Of a DNA stretch of 64,000 bases, positions 20,385 through 30,780 are shown piece by piece (positions within the stretch are counted from its first letter, which is position 1; every line of letters begins with the position of its first letter). The notes under the pieces were generated by a model. The model was given only the letters and a program-made list of their open reading frames with translations. It made no database searches and was not told where the DNA came from. The position numbers were made by a program, and so were the translations under genes. This stretch comes from Zingiber officinale (taxonomy: Eukaryota; Streptophyta; Magnoliopsida; Zingiberales; Zingiberaceae): the NCBI RefSeq assembly GCF_018446385.1, contig NC_055999.1, forward strand, positions 78,631,859 through 78,695,858. Reading direction: 5' to 3'.

Positions 20385-21101
20385 ATAGAGTCCGATTAAA
20401 TTTTAGCAATGTTTAAGCAAATTCTGATATAAATAAAATTTAGTTTGTATCGATGTGTAACTATTCAAATATTTTATCTTCTATGATGGATCTTTATTAC
20501 CCTATTGCGAGTAACTATAATTAATATTATTATTTTTTCAATCAAAGGAAAAGATGCAAGTCCCTTGGTTAATAATCTGGAGAATAAAGAAAAGAAGACT
20601 AATGTAGTACAAACTAACATAACAGAGGCGTGAACACACTGTAGATCGTAAAAGAAAGAATCAATTGTATGGAGATTTCGGGTGGAATAGTTTGTGTCTT
20701 GGAAATGTTTATTTATGAAATGATCAAATTTAATAAATTTTAGATTTTTTTTTTATATTTTTAATTTTTTGATAGTCTGACCAACCTTATTGTAGGGATG
20801 TGTTGGCTATCACTATCAAAACTAATATAATTGATCTTTGCACCAATTAAATTAGAATAAGTGGTCAATCTTTGCACCAAACCTCACTATATCACCATAA
20901 TTTATAATCCAATTTAGGAAAATTTTCCCTTCTCAACTCGTGGCCAATCCTGCCACAGGCTAACCTGCCTGAAAACGCAATATGCGTGAATTAATCCATT
21001 TATATCCGTTTTTAAATGAGTTAATACAATTTTAATCCAACATACTTAAATTATTTGGTGAGATAGATCAATCCAACGAGCCTCAAATTGACAGTTCTAG
21101 T

Positions 21102-21180
21102 CAACATACTCCCTTCCCTACAAGAACTCTATTTAGACTATTTTGTGATCTTAATTACATCCCCTCTTCATTTAAATTTC
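21102..21180 (+). pseudogene. Fossil RLP coding fragment in flank A1
   Basis: About 79 bp resembling the RLP-A coding stretch 908-987: CAACAT.CTCCCTTCCCTAC, then ATCCCCTCTTCATTTAA. The rest of that ancient gene is not recognisable. Copies sit at the same place in the other flanks (23485, 49626 and 58395), so the fragment predates the segmental duplications. Confidence 0.75.
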
Positions 21181-21699
21181 AAAATGATTAATTATTGTGG
21201 TTATTTCTAATATATTTTATAAATTTTTATTACTATAGTAATAAAATTTAGAACAATTAAAAATATTTTTTTAAAAAATAAACATGATTAAGTTTTAAGA
21301 TTGTTAAATGTTTGATGAAAATTATTCATGCTTGCATAACTCATGCAAATCAAACATTAAAAATAAATAACACATGGGAGAAATTGCCAATTCCTTTATG
21401 CAGCACTAATAGTTATTGGAGAAATTTTTTAAATAATTTTTTGTTTGAACTTTTTAATATATTTCTTTGCAATAACTAACTCCTTTTCTATGGTACCTGA
21501 TAAAGTTTCTAATTAGTTTTACATTTTAAAATTTATTATTATTATTATTATTATCATTATCATCATCTTACTATTTTATTAATAATATGTCCCCTTTACT
21601 AACTAACTTTAGTGAAGTTCAAAATAAAATTATGTTAATATCCTTTTTTCTTTTCACACCGAAAATAATTTTAAGGTTTATTAATAATTTCTACAAACA

Positions 21700-21905
21700 C
21701 ATTAATCAGGGATCCAGAGTTTGAGACTCAGCTACGGTGTATTATTAGAAAATTTTCTCATTAATCAATCAGTGATCTAGAGTTCGAACTCAAATGTTGC
21801 GTATTATTAGGAATTTTTTTTATTAATCAATCAGAGATCTATAGTTTGAGACTCAGCTATGACGTATTATTGAGAATTTTTCTCATTAATCAATTAGAAA
21901 TCTAA
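21700..21905 (+). repeat. Tandem repeat of about 60 bp (flank A1)
   Basis: About four degenerate units, each with TTAATCAATCAG, GATCTAGAGTT and a GTATTATT segment. The same array occurs at about 50220-50430 and 58990-59215. The function is unknown; GAGTTCGAGACTC vaguely resembles a pol III B box. Confidence 0.7.
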
Positions 21906-22154
21906 AGTTCTCTTTAGTCACGCATCTTAGAATTGACAACACTACGAGTAGAAAAACTTCTATAAATACCTTTGGTCTGCGATGTTAAAAAAACATATTT
22001 TTCTTGACTTTTTTGCTAAAATCAAGTATAATATTAAATTATTTTTTTTATAAGGGGATCCATTATAGTAGCTTGCTACTGGGATTCTTGAGTGTCATAC
22101 TAGCATTATACTATTGCATGGGTCTGATGCACCCTTACCTAATTTATGGGCGGC

Positions 22155-23311
22155 CACTACAAAAAACTAATAGATTAGGGACGAAATTTAGCGACAAATA
22201 ATTTTCGTCCCAAATTGGCAATAAATTTAGCAACAAAATAAAAATTCATCCCAAAATAGCAACGAACTTTGCAACCAAATAGTCTCCTCCCAGAATTAGC
22301 AACAAATAATATTTTGTCACAAATTTCATTGTAGTTTGGTAACGAAATTTAATTTTTGTTCTAAATTATGCAACAAATAAAATATTCGTTGACACTTTTG
22401 CAATGGAAGTGATATTCTGTTACAAATTAGTCACATAAACTTAATATTTTAATGAAGTCAAATCTAGGACAAATTCTAGATTCGTTCCCAAATCTGGGAC
22501 GAATCTAGGATTTGTCCTAGATTCAAAAAATATTTAAAAAAGGAAAAAAGAATCAAATGCCCTAAATATGAACATATAGATGCCAGAATTTCATGAAACA
22601 AGTTTCTATGTGTTTGTACTTTTCTCTAGATTATAAAAATATTCCCATCCATAATTTTGATGACTAAGTATATTTCATGTGGTGATTTTTAACACAAATT
22701 ACGTAAAATTTGTGTTAAAAAATCACTACACTCAATGTATTAGGTTAAAATTATGGATGAAGATATTTTTATGATCAGGAGAAAAATATGAACATATAGA
22801 AACTTATTTCATAAAATTCCAACATCTCTAGGTCCATATTTAGGGCTTTCAATTTATTTTTCTTATTTTTTTTATTTTTAAAATTCTGGTACGAATCCTA
22901 CATTCATCCCAGATTTGGGGATGAATCCCTAGATTCGTCCTAGATTTAGCGATGAATCCAGGATTTGTTCCAGATTCAAAAAATTAAAAAAAAAAGAAAA
23001 AAAGAATAGGAAGTCCTAAATATGGACCTAAAGATGTTGGAATTTTATGAAACAAGTTTTTATATATTTATACTTTTCTCCTGATCTTAAAAATATGGGA
23101 TGAATCCAGGATTCGTCCCAAAATTGAAATAATAAAAAAATAAGAAAAATAAATCGAAAGCCTTAAATATGGACCTAGAGATGTCAGAATTTAATGAAGC
23201 AAGTTTTTATATGTTCATATTTTTTTTATCATAAAAATATTCTCATCCATAATTTTGACCTAATATATTTGATGTGGTGATTTTTTAACATGAATTAGGT
23301 CAAATTATTTT
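22155..23311 (+). mobile_element. Truncated CACTA (En/Spm) 5' end in flank A1
   Basis: Starts CACTACAAAAAAC directly after GGC, followed by subterminal repeats containing GGGACGAA or GCGACAAA, typical of plant CACTA elements. It is homologous to the start of the CACTA at 59456. It contains one complete long palindrome (centre about 22703) and parts of two more. It breaks off at 23311 near the centre of the last palindrome, where a second flank copy begins. No transposase is present in this piece. Confidence 0.8.
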
Positions 23312-24049
23312 TTTATCTTCTATAATGGATCTTTATACCCTTTTGTGAGTACTTATAGTTAATATTATTTTTTTTCAATCAAAGGAAAAGATGCGAGTTC
23401 CTTGGTTAATAATATGGAGAATAAAGAAAAGAAGATTGATGCAGTACCAACTAACAACTAACATAATGGAGATGTGAACACACTTCAACATGCTCCGTTC
23501 CCTACAAAAACTCTATTTGGACTATTTTGTATCTTAATTACATCCCCTCTTCATCTAAATTTCAAAATGATTAATTATTGTGGTTATTTCTAATATGTTT
23601 TATTAATTTTTATTACTATAGTAATAAAATTTAGAACAATTAAAAATATTTTTTAAAAAATAAATATGATTAAGTTTTAAGATTATTAAATGTCTGTTGA
23701 AAATTATTCATGCTTGCATAATTCATGCAAATCAAACATAAAAATAAATAACTTCCAATTGTCAATTCCTTTCTGCAACACTAATATATAATTCATGTTT
23801 TGACGTATTATTATAAAATTTTCTTATAAATCAATGATATTTAGAATTTATTATAAATTTTTATCATTAATCAATTAGAAATCAAGAATTCTTTTTAGTC
23901 CCATATCTTAAAATTGGTAACACTACGAATAAAAAAACTTTTATAAATATCTTAGGTCTGCATGTTAAAAGCATACTTTTCTTTATTTTTTTACTAAAAT
24001 CAAATATAATATTAAATTAATTTTTTTTATAAAAAGGTCTATTATCACA
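23312..24049 (+). other. Second partial flank copy (A2) with RLP fossil at 23485-23562
   Basis: Repeats the flank already seen at 20480-22030, with deletions. It includes the fossil RLP fragment, here closest to the RLP-C version (CTACAAAAACTC). This indicates unequal exchange or deletion between tandem units. No gene is seen. Confidence 0.75.
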
Positions 24050-24999
24050 TTTGCTAATTATTATTATTTATATTTGTTCAAACTTTATCCTAAATAAATT
24101 TTTTCCTGCGAAAGATTATAAAATATGTGAATTCAAATTGGATATTTGTCGTCCTCTCAGACTATCTAGTAAGTGTTACCATTATGAGGTTTGGGGCTCG
24201 AATCTTGGTATAAAGCTAAGGTAAATATCCCCCTTATATGCTAGTCATTATTTCAAAATTAATAGTCGTCTATGATTTATCTCTTTCATATTGATCCTGA
24301 AACATATTGATAGGATATTGGGTACTAACGTATTTAGTTTTTAGCCAACAACATCATGTTCTTGATACTTGTCAAACATATGAGAGATTGGTGAATTATA
24401 TTGCCAATTGCACAAGTGGAGTTAATTAGAAGTGGTTTCCAGTGCACCACTGACTGAGTCAAAATTCAGTAATGATATTGATGGGAGTCACCTTTATATC
24501 CTACCTCGCTGCTACTGGATAAGTTTTCGTTGCCTACAATATTTGTCTTGTGAAGATTAGACTCCAAAACGTGGTACGCAAGTTGTGTAAATGGAGGATG
24601 TATATATCTAATTAAAGCTACAAGAAAAGTCCAGATTAGATTCCACAACATGTAATTAATCCAAGTGTTAAACACGGCATAATTGAATTAATTAAGGCTA
24701 TTAGCAATCTCCTCCTCCACATAAATCGTTATCTCTTTAAGTTGAGATTGCTTTCTGCCGTCTTAGTGCGGACGTTATATATATGTCCATGTCCTTTTTG
24801 ATAATTGAATTATGATGGCCAAGTCCACTTCGTATCTTTATTACTTATACAATTGTACGTCGTCGATGGTGATTCGACGACCTCGAATCCAATCTATTTG
24901 ATATTGACAGTTTGAATTGGTAAAACTTAGTATGACAACTTCAGTTTATAAATCCCATTTATATATATTCTCAATATTTTCTTTCATTTGTTAAGGCAC

Positions 25000-25045
<46 letters not shown>

Positions 25046-25500
25046 TAACTTAGTTTTATTGGTTACCAATTTAATATTGTAGATTGTCAAAATATCTTTT
25101 ACACATTTTGTTCAGATAATTTTTTTTTTTCATATCTTTATTAATTATACAATTGCCGTCGATGGTGATTCGACGACCTCAAATCCAATCTATTTGACAT
25201 CGACAATTTGAATTGGTAAAACTTAGTATGACAATTTCAGTTTAATCCCATTTAAATTCTCAAAATATTTTTTTTTCACTTGTTAAGGCACCATTATTAT
25301 TATTATTAACTTAATTTTTTTTATCCTATCTGAAATCGAAGGATGGATCAACTTCTGTCTCATCAACTTCCGTCGGATCATCTTCTATTGACTTGTGCTA
25401 AGTCAATTGCGCAATGAGACTCGAAGTCATGTGAAGTTCATTCAAATCAACTTTTGTAATATCATGAGAGAGATTTTCCATAGTGATTTAGGGATAGAAT
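24050..25500 (+). other. Distal RLP-A flank, paralogous to about 50600-52270
   Basis: AT-rich, without a gene. It holds a SINE-like repeat (24148-24325) and an (ATT)n microsatellite at about 24998-25044. A doubled segment around GTCGATGGTGATTCGACGACCTC occurs at about 24860 and 25155. Confidence 0.7.
24148..24325 (+). mobile_element. SINE-like repeat, copy 1
   Basis: A tRNA-like head, with a B-box-like GGGCTCGAATCTTGG, is followed by a conserved body (CTTATATGCTAGTCATTATTTC and GATCCTGAAACATATTGATA). The same family occurs at 50761-50935 (+) and about 51285-51494 (-). The pol III assignment rests on the box-like strings only. Confidence 0.5.
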
Positions 25501-25536
25501 GATAAAGTTAAAGAATTTAATAAATTCAGATATCAA

Positions 25537-25840
25537 TTGTATGATGTCTGCATTGTAAATGGTATTCGATATCATACGAGGTCCCCCGATTCTCGCAAAA
25601 CTACTCAGAATAGTGGTGTTAGCGTACTATTATCTGATGAGGGTGACACTTTGAATTTTTTTAGAGTATTTAAGGATGTTGTTCAACTATTTTACTCTTT
25701 CAGGTATAAAGTACAATTATTCTTGTGTGAATAGTTCCAATATAATCCAAAAAGAGAAATAAATGGTTGAAGAGTTTGGTCTCTTATGCATTGACATTTC
25801 AAATCAAGTTTATTATTTAAATAATATAAAGCGTGGAGAT
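25537..25840 (+). pseudogene. DUF4216-like CACTA transposase fragment
   Basis: An open stretch of 65 codons has the pattern of DUF4216, a domain found at the C-terminal side of plant CACTA TNP2 proteins: NGIRYHTRSPDSRKTTQNSG, then FFRVFKDVVQLFYSF and VQLFLCE. A stop follows directly and weak similarity continues to about 25840. A paralogous, more broken copy is at about 52300-52560. It is a remnant and not expected to be functional. Confidence 0.7.
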
Positions 25841-26463
25841 CATTGGAAGGTAGTGCAAAAGGTTTAACATCGAAAAATATACGAAGTAATTGAAGTTGAT
25901 AAAGTATCTGATGAAATTAAATTTGGAAATAATTTCAATATTGAGACTAACCAAGATATTTCATCTAATAAAGCAACTTTAGTAGTTGATGAAGGCTTAG
26001 AGATATCCTAACTTTGTAGATTAGATATTGATCATCAATATTTAAATATGTCAAATGCACAAGTGGAGTTGGGTAGGGATGCTTAAAGTTTTCTTAATTA
26101 ATGATAAGGATAAAGATAATGAAATTGATAGTGACACAGATGATCAATTATCTCTTTCAGATGATGATAACGATTAATTTTTATTTACATGGTATGAGTT
26201 ATTTTTCTTCATTTTAAATTCATTTATATAAGATAAAATTTCATTACGTGTAGATACATATATATGTTGATGCATATTTGTTGATCTATGTATGATGAGT
26301 ATGCAATAGTCATGTTGCCCAAGAGGATTAAGCATCTACCTATTCAACAAATACCTGATAATGAGAGTTCTCGTAGTGGTTAGTTTTTTGTATTTACATT
26401 ACAAAAGTTTTATTTAGTCAGCTATTTATTTATTTCATTTGTTAATTATTAACACTTTTGCAT

Positions 26464-26710
26464 TTATAGGCCTACCGCTACGTAGGGAGACACGTGTCAC
26501 ACATTTCGATCAACTACGACGTCAGATCAATGAATGGGGCAAATTATCAGTTGCTTTTCATTAGAGCGATAGACACACAATTGGCCCAAACATAACTTCA
26601 TTTATGACCGAGTTAGATCTTTCAGTGAAGGAATTTGCTAAGCTAAGAGTTGGAAGCATGTCCCTGCAGATAATAAAAAAATGATATACGATCGATTATT
26701 AGTAAGTATA
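26464..26710 (+). pseudogene. En/Spm TNP1-like (Transposase_24) fragment
   Basis: Frames with stops contain GPNITSFMTELDLS, and in another frame WKHVPADNKKMIYDRLL. The latter matches the W..VP...K..I pattern of plant En/Spm-type transposase_24 proteins. It follows the DUF4216 remnant in the order expected for a CACTA 3' half. A paralogous copy lies at 53200-53420. Lys-rich frames up to about 27050 may belong to the same gene. Confidence 0.55.
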
Positions 26711-27235
26711 AGTAATTCAATATATTTATAACCACTACTCCTTTATTACTAATCATATACAAAATAGAAGTATCTACACAAGTTAATTATTTTAAGGGTG
26801 CTATACACCAGTCCTCCGAGAGTAAAGAGGATGCAATAAGAGCTTTTGAAGCACATTTTGATAAAAATCTAGCACTTACCTCCTTTACATCAAGAGGAAA
26901 AGAAAGTTTATGTGCATCCTCAAATATATTATCAAGTTCAAACTCAGAGAGAAAACTATCAAAGGCTAAAAAATTTAGAAAATTGAAAGATGTATTAAAA
27001 GAAATAAAGCATCAGTTAGATTCTCTACAAATTAGTGATGAAAAATAGATATGGTATTTAAAGTTGTAGTGTTTATAGGTTTTCTAGCTTTAAATCTTTC
27101 ACGAAGTATCAATTCTTGAACAAATTAATTATGAATAATAAATATTTATATTTATCTTGTTATCATTTTTTATATCCAGTATTATAGTTCGCATGTTTGA
27201 TACATGTTAATATATTATGATTCAAGTTGTATTTC

Positions 27236-27835
27236 ACTTTCTTTCACGTTGTAGCAACTACCCAATAGTAGCTGCTGCAACGTGAAAGCGAAATTATATT
27301 ATGCAATTACCTTTTTGCCCTCATGGTTTTGGCCAAAGTGATAACCCCTAAACCAAGCGTGCGAGCAAACATTTTGAAACATTCTCATTGGAAGTAGCTC
27401 AGTGCTTGATGGTGTCTTCATCTATCAACGTCACCACAATGACTCTTTTTCTCCTCCAAAGCTTCACCTTCATCGTCAGTATTTCATTGGGGGTTTAGCA
27501 TTTTGATTCTTCTTCTCTTGTTTAGGGTTTTGAATTTTTAGGATTTGGTTCTTCTTCTAGATGCTACAATGATGTTGACTGATTATAGCTTTTCGCTTTG
27601 AAGATATACTTTCAGGGAATAGGGGTTTTAAAAAAAAGGTTGTAATATTGTAGTGGCTACTTGACAGTAGGTGCTACAACATAGTTAAGCCCTTATGACT
27701 GCTACAACGTGGTTAAATCCTACTTATCGCCATGTTGTAGCAGCTATTTGATTGTAACTACTACAATGTGAATCTCATGTTGTAACAGCTACTAATCACA
27801 TTGTAGCAGCTAGCCAGCTACTAGATATTGTAATG
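27236..27835. repeat. Cluster of TTGTAGCAGCTA-type short repeats
   Basis: About ten direct and inverted occurrences of GTTGTAGCAGCTA, TGCTACAACGTG and close variants. They include a hairpin at about 27245-27290 whose arms contain TTTCACGTTGTAGCA and TGCTGCAACGTGAAA. This looks like the subterminal repeat region of a DNA transposon, but no terminus was identified. Confidence 0.55.
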
Positions 27836-27951
27836 TATCATATTATGATTGAAAAATAACATTGTAATATATCATATTTTGGTTGAAAACTAATATTGTA
27901 ATGAAGCCAAATAATTATCACTAAGATATGGTGTATTTGTTTCATAGAGTT

Positions 27952-29100
27952 AAATGGCGAGCGAGAGAGTTTCTACTTCCCGTGCATATCATAAGAAAGT
28001 GCATTAGAAAATAATTACCCTCACTTCAAGGCTTTTTTTATCATCACTAGACATAAATGACCGACTGATGGAGTTGATAAATGGAAGACATTTGTTTGGG
28101 CTATAGCCATGCCTGAAATTGCAAATATACAAAATACATTTGACAATTGAGACATTGAAGAGAAATGTTTTATCTTTCAAAATAAGGAAATTAGCTTCAT
28201 AAGGAAAGATGTTTCTTTGATTTTAGGACTCCTAGACAAAGGTGACGAAATTAATTTGTAGCAGATGTAGCTGCCACCCTACTCTTTTTTCAACACTTCA
28301 ATAATATGGAGTGTTTACAGAAGGAACTAGAGAATAAGATGATCAACCTCAGCCAACAACCTTCATCTGTTGAATCTGATATTCTCTTTTGCCAATTTTT
28401 AATATTGTATTTTTTGTTTGTGTATTATTTACTACTACTAGTAGTATATCTAGATTACCAGTACAATCACTAATTGATTATATAGATGATTTTAAGAATT
28501 TAGGTAGGTATAATTGATGTAAGTTTGTATATGACTATATGAGCCCATAGCTGGAGGTCATTGGTATGATGCTTTCACAGAGGCTGAAGTCATAGGGCCT
28601 TTAAGGAAATCAAACTCCCATGCTCAAAGGATTTGCATATCTCCTCACTGCAAGTTCTTATATTTGAGGATAGATTCATATATTTTATGCATAAATATTT
28701 TAATTTAACCATTCTTATTGTATTGCATGTGTGGATGTTTGAACATGTCAGAATAATGAAGTCTTATAGACAACATGCCCTTCGAAGAATATGCAGATGG
28801 AAGTGGTCAGACTCCCGTGTGGAGACAATAAAGTATAGGATTGTAGAGCTACTTGTAGCCCAAATAATTGTTGATTTAAGTCTATCAGATCTAAAGAATA
28901 TTTGCTCTCAAATGATTCCCTAGCAGATATTATAGAGCATATCTATCAAGAAATTACTGAGGGGTTTATAGAACTAGTTTTTGAGGAAATTCCTGAACAA
29001 GTTCCTGAGCAATTTCCTAAATAGCAAGCGGAAGCTCAGGAATATATTGTAGAATATGTTTAGGAGAAAGAGTCTTGTACATTTTGTTAAGCAAGGGAGT
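27952..29100 (+). pseudogene. Degenerate transposon-type ORF, possibly plant-mobile-domain-like
   Basis: Starts with a plausible ATG (MASERVSTSRAYHKK) but meets stops quickly. Pieces such as EISFIRKDVSLILGL (about 28188-28232) and VLHVWMFEHVRI (about 28721-28756) recall plant mobile domain or Ulp1-associated transposon proteins. The longest open piece is 28633-28923. The similarity is from memory of patterns and is weak. Confidence 0.35.
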
Positions 29101-29230
29101 ACAAAAATATTCATTTAGAGTCTCTAGTTGAGGCCAAGGTCCAACTCATTGTTGTGATGGAGATCCAATTAGTGAGTTAATTGATGAGCTTAAAAATAGT
29201 GCCAGTGATTCATAAATAATAATTGCTACC

Positions 29231-30724
29231 TGTTGATACGGTCTGACCTGGCTGTTGTTTTGATGTTGACACTGATTTAAGTTTGTATCAGATATTAATT
29301 AAACTCAGATTGATTACTGATCAATGTTGATCAGGTGGAAGGGAAAAGTCCAAGTATGGAAACTTGGCACGCGAAGTCGGAGAGGGCTCGGTAGCTCGTT
29401 CTCCGGACTAGGTCAGAGAGGGCTCGGTAGCTCGTTCTCTGGACCGGACGAAGTCGGAGAGGGCTCGGTAGCTCGTTCTCCGGACTAGGTCAGAGAGGGC
29501 TCAGTAGCTCATTCTCTAGACCAGAAAGGTTTTAGGGTTTAGGGCTGGGAAGCGCCAAACCTACCTTACATAGGCATTGGATCGGTCTGTTGACCGAACC
29601 AGTGATACTGTGGATATTTGATCGGTCAACAGACCGATCCGGTGATACTATGGTTATCTGATCGGTCTGGTGACCGATCAGTAACCAAACAGTAGTTCAC
29701 TGTAAGTTATCTGATCGGTCTGTAGACCGATCAGGAAGCGATGGGATTCAGAGGACAATAGGGGATCGGTCTGTGGACCGATCCACCTATAGGCTGATCG
29801 GTTCACAGACCGATCAGGATATGTCCTGATCGGTCCAGAGGGCTATGGATCGGTCTGCTGACCGATCCACAACACTGTCTGTTTCTCTGCAACTTCTGAT
29901 TCGTCTGATTTAACCATCTGGTGTGAGCTTTTTACGTTGCAGGTTGCAGGTATCATGTCGGTGATTAAGTTCAAATTAAGGTCTATCAGAGGAATAAGAC
30001 AAAGTGGTTTTTCTACTGTGTTTGGCTGCAAATGGTGCAATTGGAGCATCAACGGTTACTGGCGATCTGGCTGTGTTCTGGTTGCAATCAACTTGACTCT
30101 AGAGAACCAGATGAGGAGGAAAAGTGATTGACGACGCCTGAGTTAGCAGCAGCGATTCGGTGCAGGTTGCAGTGATTCGATACAGGCAAACGCAATGGAA
30201 AAGGCAGAGGCATAAGAAGAAGGAGTATGAGATGTTCGAAATAACAAACCAAAAAAAAAAAGAGGAAATCTCTTGGTCGATCAAGCAAGAGTGCTGTGTG
30301 TTTTTGAGCTCTTGGCTAAGGAACTTCTTCTGTTTTGCGCTCTGCTTTCATCGTGGCTGTAAGCTTATTTCTCATTCCATTTAGCCACTAATCCCTGTAA
30401 GTCTTGTGCTTCATTTAAATATTTTCTGTGACTTTGTGGAGAGGTTACTCCACCGAGAAGGAGAAATTCTTAGCCGGAATCTATCCGGGGTGTGATCTAC
30501 CGAAAGATCAAGGGATCGTCCACCTTACGAACACGCCGAGGAGTAGGGGCAAGTTATCCCCGAACCTCGTACATACTTGTGTTAGTTGTGGGTTGTTTCT
30601 TTTCCTTGTATTAGTCTTTCTTTTGCATATTTCCGCTGTGCTAACAAACTTTTGTGAGAAGATTGTTTAAGTTTTAGAGGAGACTATTCACACCCCCCTC
30701 TCTAGCCATCGGAAGGTCCTAACA
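29231..30724 (+). repeat. E3 5' LTR with hairpin and palindrome arrays
   Basis: Starts TGTTGATACG and ends GGTCCTAACA. At 29375-29522 four hairpins alternate AGTCGGAGA/TCTCCGGACT and GGTCAGAGA/TCTCTGGACC around a near-constant GGGCTCGGTAGCTCGT loop. At 29578-29868 about eight palindromes of the GATCGGTC-nnnn-GACCGATC type follow. U5 has the C-rich CACACCCCCCTCTCTAGC shared with E1, E4 and F5. Confidence 0.85.
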
Positions 30725-30726
30725 AG

Positions 30727-30738
30727 TGGTATCAGAGC
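30727..30738 (+). other. Primer-binding site of E3
   Basis: TGGTATCAGAGC, complementary to initiator-Met tRNA, two bases after the LTR end. Confidence 0.93.
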
Positions 30739-30780
30739 TTGGTGCTCTTCATCCGGATTAACAACCTAAAGAGCAAGAAG

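Larger units (their letters stand above)
20385..22154 (+). other. Displaced 3' flank of RLP-A (flank copy A1)
   Basis: AT-rich sequence matching 48899 onward (RLP-B flank) and 57680 onward (RLP-C flank), beginning exactly at the target duplication. It contains a fossil RLP fragment (21102-21180) and a tandem repeat (about 21700-21905). No other gene is visible. It ends where a CACTA terminus starts. Confidence 0.85.
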
